5,596 nucleotides of DNA, from contig VBCS01000515.1 of assembly GCA_005888955.1 (NCBI GenBank), positions 1 to 5,596 on the forward strand, written 5' to 3'. Both the position numbers and the translations under genes were made by a program. The notes under the pieces are model-generated. The model saw nothing but the letters and a program-made list of their open reading frames with translations, was not told where the DNA came from and did no database searches. The stretch comes from Betaproteobacteria bacterium. Its GTDB lineage: Bacteria > Pseudomonadota > Gammaproteobacteria > Burkholderiales > Casimicrobiaceae. Positions 1 through 5,596 of the stretch are shown piece after piece; positions within the stretch are counted from its first letter, which is position 1, and each line of letters opens with the position of its first letter.

Positions 1-2429
1 GGAACCATGCGCGGCAGGGTGCGGGCCAAGCCGTTCTACTGCAAGGCGAAGCGGGCATGGGGAAGTCGCGCATCGTGGATGCTCTGTCCCAGGATATCGG
101 CGAAGAGCCGCACTTCCGGGTGCTCTGCCAGTGTTCGCCGTATCACACGAACAGCGCGCTGTACCCGGTCATCCGGCATCTCGAGCGCGGGGCCGGCTTG
201 GCGCTCGAGGATTCCGCCGCGTGCAAGCTCGAGAAACTGGAAGCGCTTCTCGCGGCTGCGGGAACCAACACCGCCGCAACGGCGAGCCTCATGGCCGACC
301 TGCTTTCGATTCCGACCGATGACCGGTATCCGCCCCTCGGGCTCTCGCCCGCTCAGCGCAAAGCCGCAACCGTCGCCTCGCTCGTCGATCAAATGACCGC
401 GCTTGCCGTTCAGAAGCCGGTTCTGTTCGTCCTCGAGGATGCGCACTGGATAGACCCGACGACACAAGAGCTGGTGACGCGGTTGATCGATGGCATCGCG
501 AAAGCGCGCGTCCTCGCGCTCATTACCGCCCGACCCGAATATGCGCCACTGCGGGCGAACGGAGGATCGACTACGTCGCGGGTCTTGTCGCGCCTCACGA
601 AGCAGGAATGTATCGACCTCGTTGCCGGGACTGCTGCTTCGCGGGCGCTCGAGCCGGCGCTGATCGACGAGATCGTGGCCAAGGCGGACGGCAATCCGCT
701 CTTCGTCGAAGAGCTGACCAAAGCGGTTGCCGAGTCGGAGAGCTCCGATCGACCCGTCGTGCCGGCAACATTGCAGGATTCGCTGATGGCACGCCTCGAC
801 CGGCTCGGACCGGCAAAGGAAATCGCCCAGGTAGCCGCGGTCATCGGCCTCCAATTCTCGCAGCCGCTGCTCGAGATCGTGGCCGTCGAATGCGCGACCG
901 ATATCGCGAGCGGCATTGCGCGCCTGGCCGATGCGGGCCTCGTGCTGAGCCAGGGCCGGGCGACCGAATCCGGTTATCGCTTCAGTCACGCGTTGATGCG
1001 CGATATTGCGTACGAGAACCTGCTGCGCGGCCGCCGCCGCCAGATTCACGAACGCATCGGCCACGCGCTCCTCGAGCGTTTCCCCGCGGTGGCCGAGGCT
1101 GAGCCCGAAGTGGTCGCGCATCACTTCGCCAATGCCGGCATCCATGATCTCGCATGCACCTATCACGAGCGCGCGGGCGATCGCGCCGCGGCCCGCTTCG
1201 CCTTCGCCGAGGATGTCGCCCACTTTCGAGCCGGTCACGCGGAGGCGGGCAAGGCTGCGGACGATGCGGAGCGCGTTCGGCGCGAGCTCGCTCTCTTGCT
1301 CAAACTGGGACCCGCGCTGGCGATCATCAAGGGTCCCCAAAGCCCCGAGGTGGAGGAGACCTACCGGCGCGCGCATGCTGCGGGACAGAAAGCGGGCGAC
1401 CACGTTGGACTGTTCAAGGCGACATGGGGACTCTGGTTCAACGCCATTCCCAGCCGCAAGCTCGAAGTTTTGCGCGACCGGGCCCAGGAGCTGATCGCGC
1501 TTAGCGGGCAAGTCGCGGATCCGGATCTGCAGCTCGAGGCCTTCCATTGCCGCTGGTCCACCGCTCTCTTCCGGGGCGAGGGGCCGACGGTGCTCAAGTA
1601 CACGCAAGAAGGCGTCCGCCAATACGATCCGGCCCGGCACGCCTGGATGGGCCCCGTGTTCGGCGGTCACGATCCAGGCGTGTGCGCGCATTTGTGCAGG
1701 GCGCTGGCGCTCTGTTTTTCCGGCCAAACCGCTCAGGCGCGACAGTTCGCCGACAAGGGCATTTTGCTTGCCGAAACGCTGGGACACCCGCACAACGTGG
1801 GCTTCGCCCTGCAGAACGCGCTGGTGCTGAATCAAACGCTCGGTGACCGCGAGATGGTCAATCGCATGGCGCAGCGCTTGCGCGACCTTGCCGAGAAGTA
1901 CAACTTTGCTCCGATGCGTGCGCACGCGCTGATGGTTTCCGGTTGGGCGTGCACCTTCGGAACGCAGAGCGACGCCGGCTTGGCGATGATGGAAGCCGAA
2001 TACCCGAGAGCGTCGGTCATCGGACCGCTGTACCGGTATTACGCCACTATTCTCGCCGACGCGCGCGAACGAGCGGGCCGGATCACCGATGCGCTCGAGC
2101 TGGTGCAAGGCGCTCTCGCCACGGTGGCCGAGCCGGGGGTCGGCATGTTCGTGCCGGAGCATCATCGCCTGCGAGGCGTCTGCCTGCTGCGCCTCGGGTC
2201 CGGCCACGCGGACGAGGCCATGCGTTCATTGCAAACGGCCTTGGACGTCGCCAGACAGCAAGGGGCGGCGTTGTTCGAATTGAGGGCTGCCATGAGTCTG
2301 GCGAAGGCGGCCGCGTCACAAGGCAGAGCCGCTGAAGGTCAGCAGTCGCTGCGCGCCGTCTGCTCCGAGCTCCAACCGGAATTCGACGCGCCGGACCTCG
2401 AGGAAGCCAAGCGGATTCTTCAAGGATAG
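1..2429 (+). CDS. AAA-type signalling ATPase with C-terminal TPR-like repeats, probable C-terminal part of an adenylate/guanylate cyclase (5' partial)
   Basis: The frame is open from the left edge (first full codon at base 3) to TAG at 2427-2429, so the start is outside the window; an ATG at 57 falls inside the Walker A motif and cannot be the true start. Visible in order: Walker A GEAGMGKS (45-68), Walker B VLFVLED followed by AHW (420-449), an ITARPEY strand end (522-542), GNPLFVEEL (690-716), FSHALMRDIAYENLL (981-1025), then about 450 residues of Ala/Leu-rich helical TPR-like repeats, ending in FDAPDLEEAKRIL (2382-2420). This motif series, including the terminal one, is characteristic of the AAA_16/predicted-ATPase module that commonly follows a class III cyclase domain in Proteobacteria. 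The module is thought to be a STAND-like nucleotide switch with the repeats as sensor or partner-binding surface; the protein is expected to be cytoplasmic. The cyclase half is inferred, not seen; an N-terminal DNA-binding or kinase domain is the alternative. No transmembrane segment is evident in this part. Confidence 0.88.
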   Translation, partial: NHARQGAGQAVLLQGEAGMGKSRIVDALSQDIGEEPHFRVLCQCSPYHTNSALYPVIRHLERGAGLALEDSAACKLEKLEALLAAAGTNTAATASLMADLLSIPTDDRYPPLGLSPAQRKAATVASLVDQMTALAVQKPVLFVLEDAHWIDPTTQELVTRLIDGIAKARVLALITARPEYAPLRANGGSTTSRVLSRLTKQECIDLVAGTAASRALEPALIDEIVAKADGNPLFVEELTKAVAESESSDRPVVPATLQDSLMARLDRLGPAKEIAQVAAVIGLQFSQPLLEIVAVECATDIASGIARLADAGLVLSQGRATESGYRFSHALMRDIAYENLLRGRRRQIHERIGHALLERFPAVAEAEPEVVAHHFANAGIHDLACTYHERAGDRAAARFAFAEDVAHFRAGHAEAGKAADDAERVRRELALLLKLGPALAIIKGPQSPEVEETYRRAHAAGQKAGDHVGLFKATWGLWFNAIPSRKLEVLRDRAQELIALSGQVADPDLQLEAFHCRWSTALFRGEGPTVLKYTQEGVRQYDPARHAWMGPVFGGHDPGVCAHLCRALALCFSGQTAQARQFADKGILLAETLGHPHNVGFALQNALVLNQTLGDREMVNRMAQRLRDLAEKYNFAPMRAHALMVSGWACTFGTQSDAGLAMMEAEYPRASVIGPLYRYYATILADARERAGRITDALELVQGALATVAEPGVGMFVPEHHRLRGVCLLRLGSGHADEAMRSLQTALDVARQQGAALFELRAAMSLAKAAASQGRAAEGQQSLRAVCSELQPEFDAPDLEEAKRILQG

Positions 2430-2466
2430 CGTTCGGCTCATTCCTTGCGCCGGCGCGGCATCGTCG
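2430..2466. other. Short convergent intergenic gap
   Basis: This 37-bp gap separates the stop codons of the ATPase gene and the oxidoreductase gene, which face each other. It contains the self-complementary string GCGCCGGCGC (2447-2456) but no run of T on either strand, so a classical intrinsic terminator is not supported. Transcription of the two genes must end here or run into each other. Confidence 0.5.
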
Positions 2467-3591
2467 CTACCGCATGCCGAGCTTCGCATTGGCAATGACG
2501 TTCGCCGCGTCGCGCGGCGCCGAGCGCCAATACTGCTGGGGCGCCTGGACTTGTGCGCCCAGAATCGCCGCCGCGTGCCAGGGCCAGCGCGGATTCCAGA
2601 GCATCGCGCGCGCCATCGCCACCAGATCGGCATCGCCCGAAGCAATGATCGCTTCGGCCTGCTTCGCGTCCGTGATGAGCCCGACCGCCATCGTCGGTAT
2701 CGACGTGGCGCGACGGATCGCCCGCGCGAGCGGCACCTGATAGCCCGGTCCGAGCGGGATCTTCTGCGCGGGCGAAATACCTCCGCTCGACGTGTCGATC
2801 CAATCGCAGCCGGCGGCTTTGAGGCGCCGTACGAGTGCGATGGAATCCTCGATCGTCCAACCGCCGTCGACCCAGTCGTTCGCCGAGATGCGCACGCCCA
2901 TTGGCATGTCCTGCGGCCACACGTCGCGCACCGCCGCGAACACCTCCAGCGGAAAGCGGACGCGATTGTCGAACGACCCGCCATACGCGTCTTCGCGCCG
3001 GTTCGACAGCGGCGACAGGAACTCGTGGAACAGGTATCCGTGGGCGCAGTGCAGCTCGATCGCGTCGATGCCGAGGCGCGATGCGCGCCGTGCGGCGTCG
3101 ACGAACTGGCGCTTGATCTCTCCGATGCCCGCCGCGTCGAGCGCAGCCGGTGGCGGTTCGTGCTCGAGCTGCGGAATCGCCGAGGGCGCCACGGGAGTCC
3201 AGCCGCCCTGGGCGACAGGAATCAGTTGTCCGCCTTCCCACGGCACCAGCGACGAACCTTTGCGGCCCGCATGCGCCAACTGCATGGCCACCGGCATCGG
3301 CGGCGCGTCCGCGCGCGCGATCGCCAGACGTTCGCCGATGGCTTTTTCGCACGCGTCGTCGTAGAGGCCGAGGCAGCCATGCGTGATGCGCCCGATCGCC
3401 GACACCGCGGTGGCCTCGATCGTGAACATGCCCGCGCTCGATTGCAGAAGCTGGCCCCAGTGCACGATGTGCCAGTCGACGGCGCAGCCGTTCACCGCTG
3501 AGTACTGACACATCGGCGACACGACGATGCGGTTGGCGAGCGCAAGCTTGCGCAGCTTGAAGGGCGAAAACAGCGTTCTCGACATGGTCAT
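2467..3591 (-). CDS. NADH:flavin oxidoreductase / Old Yellow Enzyme family ene-reductase (YqjM/XenA-type)
   Basis: This 374-residue protein is full length for an FMN-dependent Old Yellow Enzyme of the YqjM (thermophilic-like) class. These cytoplasmic TIM-barrel enzymes use NAD(P)H to reduce activated C=C bonds of enals, enones, maleimides or nitro compounds; the natural substrate is usually unknown. Class features seen: N-terminal SPMCQYSA with Cys28 and Tyr30 (equivalents of the flavin-tuning Cys26 and Tyr28 of YqjM), Gln104 in QLAHAGRK, the substrate-anion-binding pair His181 and His184 followed by Tyr186 in HCAHGY, HEFLSPLSNRR with YGGS, Arg234 in VRISANDW, and a C-terminal phosphate-binding stretch ending NPRWPW. 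The residue before the Arg of the last motif is Ala (MARAMLWNP) where Gly is usual. The start ATG at 3589-3591 has AAGGG five bases upstream; a second in-frame ATG two codons later is less well spaced. It is divergent from the small winged-helix gene, a possible regulator. Confidence 0.93.
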   Translation of the reverse strand: MTMSRTLFSPFKLRKLALANRIVVSPMCQYSAVNGCAVDWHIVHWGQLLQSSAGMFTIEATAVSAIGRITHGCLGLYDDACEKAIGERLAIARADAPPMPVAMQLAHAGRKGSSLVPWEGGQLIPVAQGGWTPVAPSAIPQLEHEPPPAALDAAGIGEIKRQFVDAARRASRLGIDAIELHCAHGYLFHEFLSPLSNRREDAYGGSFDNRVRFPLEVFAAVRDVWPQDMPMGVRISANDWVDGGWTIEDSIALVRRLKAAGCDWIDTSSGGISPAQKIPLGPGYQVPLARAIRRATSIPTMAVGLITDAKQAEAIIASGDADLVAMARAMLWNPRWPWHAAAILGAQVQAPQQYWRSAPRDAANVIANAKLGMR

Positions 3592-3694
3592 CTAAGCCCT
3601 TGGCAAAACTGTGTAATTCTAAATGGAGAGCAAACAACGATGCGGCACAGTCCGGAGGCTGCTAAACTATCGTTCTTTTTTCAAGGATATCCGC
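3592..3694. promoter_or_regulatory. AT-rich divergent intergenic region, probable promoters for the oxidoreductase and the winged-helix gene
   Basis: The 103 bp between the two divergent starts are distinctly richer in A/T than the flanking coding sequence, especially 3600-3640 and 3661-3690. On the minus strand a TAGAAT hexamer (plus coordinates 3616-3621) resembles a -10 box and lies about 24 bases before the oxidoreductase ATG, but I see no good -35 at the right spacing. On the plus strand TAAACT (3663-3668) is a weak -10 candidate for the winged-helix gene, also without a clear -35. No long inverted repeat was found, so no operator can be assigned. Confidence 0.4.
3683..3687 (+). promoter_or_regulatory. 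Ribosome binding site deciding the GTG start of the winged-helix gene
   Basis: AAGGA lies seven bases before GTG 3695-3697, a standard Shine-Dalgarno spacing. The competing ATG at 3623 is preceded only by AT-rich sequence with no purine-rich core, so this site favours the shorter protein. Confidence 0.65.
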
Positions 3695-3940
3695 GTGACT
3701 GAAGTCCTGGAGTGCTTGAAGAAATACGGGCAGCGGCTCGATTTGGAGATTGCCAAAGAGATGGGCATGCCGCTTGCAACGGTGCGTCAGCGTCTTACCG
3801 GCCTGGCAGCTACGGGGGCGGTCATCACGTGCAATCTGACTCGCTTCGAAGGCGGCAAGAGGATTGATGCCTGGCAGTGCCGCGTGTCAGGTTACGTCCC
3901 GCCTATAGCGCCCGGTCGAAAGGCAAAGCGGACGACGTAG
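3695..3940 (+). CDS. Small winged helix-turn-helix DNA-binding protein
   Basis: An 81-residue protein made almost entirely of one winged-helix domain. From the GTG start, residues 3-12 form a first helix (EVLECLKKYG), 17-23 a second (LEIAKEM), 27-39 the probable recognition helix (LATVRQRLTGLAA), and about 44-63 the strand-loop-strand wing (VITCNL to WQCRV). The tail is Lys/Arg-rich (GRKAKRTT). The layout resembles MarR/ArsR-like or restriction-enzyme-type winged helices in which the helix pair discriminates DNA; there is no visible effector domain or metal-binding motif. Start choice: GTG at 3695 has AAGGA (3683-3687) seven bases upstream, whereas the in-frame ATG at 3623 has no ribosome binding site and would add 24 residues unlike the domain. 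It is divergent from the ene-reductase and could regulate that gene or itself; that is inference. An annotation pipeline may have used 3623-3940. Confidence 0.72.
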   Translation: MTEVLECLKKYGQRLDLEIAKEMGMPLATVRQRLTGLAATGAVITCNLTRFEGGKRIDAWQCRVSGYVPPIAPGRKAKRTT

Positions 3941-4000
3941 ACTGCTGTGGAGCTGCGACTTCCCCGCAACCAGGTCGATGACCGCCGACATCCCGTTGTG

Positions 4001-4189
4001 ATGAACGGCTTGGGATACAGCGTCTGGGTCCTGCTGGTGCTCGTCGGCGATATCTGGGCGATTATCAATATTTTTCAAAGCTCCGTTTCCAACGAGAAGA
4101 AATTGATCTGGATCATCGCGGTGGTGCTGCTGCCGCTGCTCGGGTTGATCCTGTGGTTTTTCCTCGGCCCACGGGAACGGAAGGCGTAG
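4001..4189 (+). CDS. Small two-helix membrane protein, PLDc_N (phospholipase D-nuclease N-terminal) type
   Basis: A 62-residue protein with two hydrophobic segments, about residues 4-25 (LGYSVWVLLVLVGDIWAI and on) and 35-55, joined by a short polar loop carrying Lys33-Lys34. The signature is the loop lysines followed by Trp37, Pro45, Gly48 and a terminal GPR (56-58), the pattern of the PLDc_N family. In cardiolipin synthases this domain precedes the phosphodiesterase domains; here it stands alone with no HKD motif, so catalytic activity is not expected. An inner-membrane location is predicted and its role is unknown. I chose ATG 4001 because translation from the in-frame GTG at 3947 would add 18 charged residues not typical of the family; neither start has a strong ribosome binding site, and GTG 3998 is also possible. 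It follows the winged-helix gene by 60 bp on the same strand, so co-transcription is possible. Confidence 0.8.
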   Translation: MNGLGYSVWVLLVLVGDIWAIINIFQSSVSNEKKLIWIIAVVLLPLLGLILWFFLGPRERKA

Positions 4190-4229
4190 CGCGCTCGGCT
4201 GATCGTCACACCGGCCGCTCGCCGACCGA
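4190..4229. other. Short convergent intergenic gap
   Basis: These 40 bp separate the converging ends of the PLDc_N-type gene and the substrate-binding protein gene. TGATCG near the left and CGATCA near the right can pair over a loop of about 21 bases, but there is no T tract, so it is not called a terminator. Confidence 0.4.
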
Positions 4230-5219
4230 TCACTGAATCACTTCGTCCGCGCGCGCCAGCAACGATCGCGGGATCGCGAGGCCGAGTGCCTTGGCGGTCT
4301 TGAGGTTGATGACCAGCTCGAACTTCGTCGGCTGCTCGACGGGGAGATCGGCGGGCTTCGCGCCCTTGAGGATCTTGTCCACGTACACGGCGGCGCGTTC
4401 GACGAAAGCAGCCATGTTCACCGCGTAAGCCATGAGGCCACCTGCCTCGACGCTTTCGCGAAAGCTGTACATCGTCGGCAGCCGGTTCTTTACCGCGAGT
4501 TCGGCGAGCCTCACCCGGTGCGCCAGGAACGTCGAGGTACCGTTAACCAGAAGCGCGTCCGCGCGCTCTCGCGCCATTGCGGCGAAGGCGCTGTCGAACT
4601 GTTCCGGCCCTCTTGCCTCCACATGCTGAAGGCGCATGTGCAGAGTTCGGGCGGCAGCCTCCACCTCTCTCACCTGAAGTGCAAACGATGGGTCAGCCGG
4701 GTTCGACAGGATGGCCACCCGGGAAGCGCGGGGGATAGTCTCCTTCAGAATTTGCAGCTGCCTGCCGAAGATCTCCGGACCGGGCGTGAAGGTCGTACCT
4801 GTGATGTTCCCCCCTGGCCGCCTCAGGCTGGCGACAAGCCCCATCTCAACAGGATCGCTGGGGAAGATCATGACAATAGGAATGCTGCTCGTCGCATTTT
4901 TTGCCGCCAGCGCAGCGGACCCGGCCGGCGCGACGATCACATCCACCTTGCGCCGGACCAGCTCGGCTGCGAGATCGGGCAACCGCTCGACGTTCCCCTC
5001 GGCCCAGCGATACTCGATGACGAGGTTCTGGCCCTCGACCCAGCCGAGCTCGCGTAACTTTCGCAAGAATGCGTCGAGGCCGCGCTCCACGGACTCGCGA
5101 GTGGGGGTGCTCAGATAACCGACGCGGTATACCCCCGCTTGCTGCGCCCTGACGCTGACGGGCGCTGCGCCGGCGGCAAGGAGCGCAAGAAGTGCAAGGC
5201 CTGCGTTACGTCGGTTCAT
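4230..5219 (-). CDS. Periplasmic substrate-binding protein of the ABC_sub_bind (PF04392-like) family
   Basis: A complete 329-residue exported protein. Residues 1-25 form a signal peptide: a basic start (MNRR), a Leu/Ala-rich core and a VRA-QQ cleavage site. There is no lipobox cysteine, so a soluble periplasmic product is expected. The mature part shows the family signature: YRVGYLST (31-38), an ELGWVEGQNLVIEYRWAEG block (57-75), DVIVAPAGSAAL (93-104), IPIVMIFPSDPVEMGLV (113-129) and RPGGNITG (134-141), followed by a second lobe ending in a LVINLKTAKALG block. Length is normal for the family. Such proteins adopt a two-lobed type I periplasmic-binding fold; some relatives are annotated as Trp/Tyr- or sugar-type binders, but the ligand cannot be read from sequence. 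No permease or ATPase gene is adjacent, as is common for the many stand-alone copies in Proteobacteria. The start ATG (5217-5219) has GGGA six bases upstream. Confidence 0.92.
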   Translation of the reverse strand: MNRRNAGLALLALLAAGAAPVSVRAQQAGVYRVGYLSTPTRESVERGLDAFLRKLRELGWVEGQNLVIEYRWAEGNVERLPDLAAELVRRKVDVIVAPAGSAALAAKNATSSIPIVMIFPSDPVEMGLVASLRRPGGNITGTTFTPGPEIFGRQLQILKETIPRASRVAILSNPADPSFALQVREVEAAARTLHMRLQHVEARGPEQFDSAFAAMARERADALLVNGTSTFLAHRVRLAELAVKNRLPTMYSFRESVEAGGLMAYAVNMAAFVERAAVYVDKILKGAKPADLPVEQPTKFELVINLKTAKALGLAIPRSLLARADEVIQ

Positions 5220-5410
5220 CGAGATTCCCGTTGATCGTCATGGTCGGTCAGCACCGGCGGATTATCCGCCCCCATTCTTCTATTGCCTGCGTGATTATGT
5301 CCGACCTGTGGGACGCGCGCCTACAGGAAAATCAGCGTGGCGCTGATACTCGGGCAACACTGCCGAGTCTACAGTGGGTGCGTGTCGAATGATGCGAAAG
5401 GCGGCCTGCC
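5220..5410. other. Divergent intergenic region
   Basis: The 191 bp between the substrate-binding protein gene (minus) and the terminal small membrane protein gene (plus) must hold promoters for both. I find no convincing -35/-10 pair. An imperfect inverted repeat lies at 5348-5368 and is listed separately. An ORF crossing the region on the plus strand from 5192 to 5392 has no family features and overlaps the signal-peptide codons of the neighbouring gene, so it is not annotated. Confidence 0.45.
5348..5368. repeat. Imperfect inverted repeat (hairpin or operator-like)
   Basis: ACTCGGGCA (5348-5356) and TGCCGAGT (5361-5368) are complementary except for one bulged G, separated by the four bases ACAC. 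It sits about 43 bp upstream of the ATG at 5411. It could be a protein-binding dyad or an RNA hairpin in the leader; no T run follows, so it is not a typical terminator. Confidence 0.4.
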
Positions 5411-5596
5411 ATGAACAGCGGCGACGACGTACTGTTTTGGCGTTGGCGGCAATTCATCGAGGAAGTCTTGGTCGGTCTGTCGGCGGTCGCCATTGCGTTC
5501 GCAGCAATCGACGCAACGGCGGAACCGATTCTATTTGCGGTCGTACTGATCGGCATCGCGCTGATGCTCGAGCTTGACGTCCCGGCGCAATCCGCG
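5411..5596 (+). CDS. Small hypothetical membrane protein (3' partial)
   Basis: An open frame begins at ATG 5411 and runs without a stop to the window edge, giving 62 codons. The start is preceded by AAAGGCGG (5397-5404), an acceptable if slightly loose ribosome binding site. The product has a short polar start with an aromatic/basic patch (LFWRWRQF, 8-15), a first hydrophobic stretch about residues 19-33 (VLVGLSAVAIAFAAI), a short acidic turn (D34 to E38), and a second hydrophobic stretch about 39-53 (PILFAVVLIGIALML). It thus looks like a two-pass inner-membrane protein, or the N-terminal part of a larger one. I recognise no family. The other frames over this stretch give Arg-rich translations with no hydrophobic pattern, which supports this frame. 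Confidence 0.6.
   Translation, partial: MNSGDDVLFWRWRQFIEEVLVGLSAVAIAFAAIDATAEPILFAVVLIGIALMLELDVPAQSA

Noticed and set aside
36..2207. A 723-codon open frame on the minus strand opposite the ATPase gene
   Set aside because: Its translation is rich in Arg, His and Gly with no family motif, while the plus strand shows an unbroken series of ATPase motifs. Long antisense frames are expected in GC-rich coding DNA.
2447..2456. GC-rich palindrome between the convergent genes, considered as a terminator
   Set aside because: The palindrome has no loop of its own and no T run follows on either strand.
2551..3501. A 316-codon plus-strand frame opposite the ene-reductase
   Set aside because: Highly Arg-rich translation with no recognisable domain or ribosome binding site; it is the antisense shadow of a clear gene.
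2438..3637. A 399-codon minus-strand frame overlapping the ene-reductase
   Set aside because: It is an out-of-frame shadow of the ene-reductase, Arg-rich and without motifs; the frame ending at 2467 carries all the enzyme's signatures.
4518..5057. A 179-codon plus-strand frame within the substrate-binding protein gene
   Set aside because: It lies wholly antisense to a gene with a signal peptide and family motifs; its translation shows no domain.
5192..5392. A 66-codon plus-strand frame across the intergenic region
   Set aside because: It overlaps the signal-peptide codons of the neighbouring gene, has no ribosome binding site that I can see and resembles no family.
5374..5577. A 67-codon plus-strand frame at the right end
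   Set aside because: It is out of frame with the ATG 5411 frame, which has a ribosome binding site and a hydrophobic pattern; this one is Arg-rich and featureless.

Overview
The window is a GC-rich, densely coded bacterial chromosomal segment. It looks proteobacterial, most likely a soil or water Beta- or Alphaproteobacterium. That rests on the gene families (a cyclase-type signalling ATPase with TPR-like repeats, a YqjM-type ene-reductase, and a stand-alone ABC_sub_bind-family periplasmic protein) and on base composition. No rRNA, tRNA, CRISPR array, insertion sequence or phage gene was seen, and the genus cannot be fixed from this stretch.

Layout, left to right. (1) 1-2429, plus strand: the C-terminal ~809 codons of a large signalling ATPase. 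Its Walker A motif lies almost at the window edge and the reading frame is open through base 1, so the N-terminal part, by family precedent often a class III adenylate/guanylate cyclase domain, lies outside. (2) 2467-3591, minus strand: a complete Old Yellow Enzyme family NADH:flavin oxidoreductase, convergent with the first gene across 37 bp. (3) 3592-3694: an unusually AT-rich divergent intergenic region. (4) 3695-3940, plus: a very small winged-helix DNA-binding protein whose best start is a GTG with a good ribosome binding site, not the upstream ATG. (5) 4001-4189, plus: a 62-residue, two-helix membrane protein of the PLDc_N type. (6) 4230-5219, minus: an exported substrate-binding protein of the ABC_sub_bind family with no permease or ATPase beside it. 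(7) 5220-5410: a divergent intergenic region with one imperfect inverted repeat. (8) 5411 to the right edge, plus: the beginning of a small two-helix membrane protein of unknown function, cut by the window end.

The genes do not form one evident pathway. Orientation alternates (+, -, +, +, -, +), so most are probably separate transcription units; only the winged-helix gene and the PLDc_N gene could be co-transcribed. The one plausible functional link is the small winged-helix protein divergent from the ene-reductase, which could regulate it, but this is inferred from arrangement only. I did not find convincing evidence of a previously undescribed system; the region reads as ordinary chromosome with several small, poorly characterised genes.
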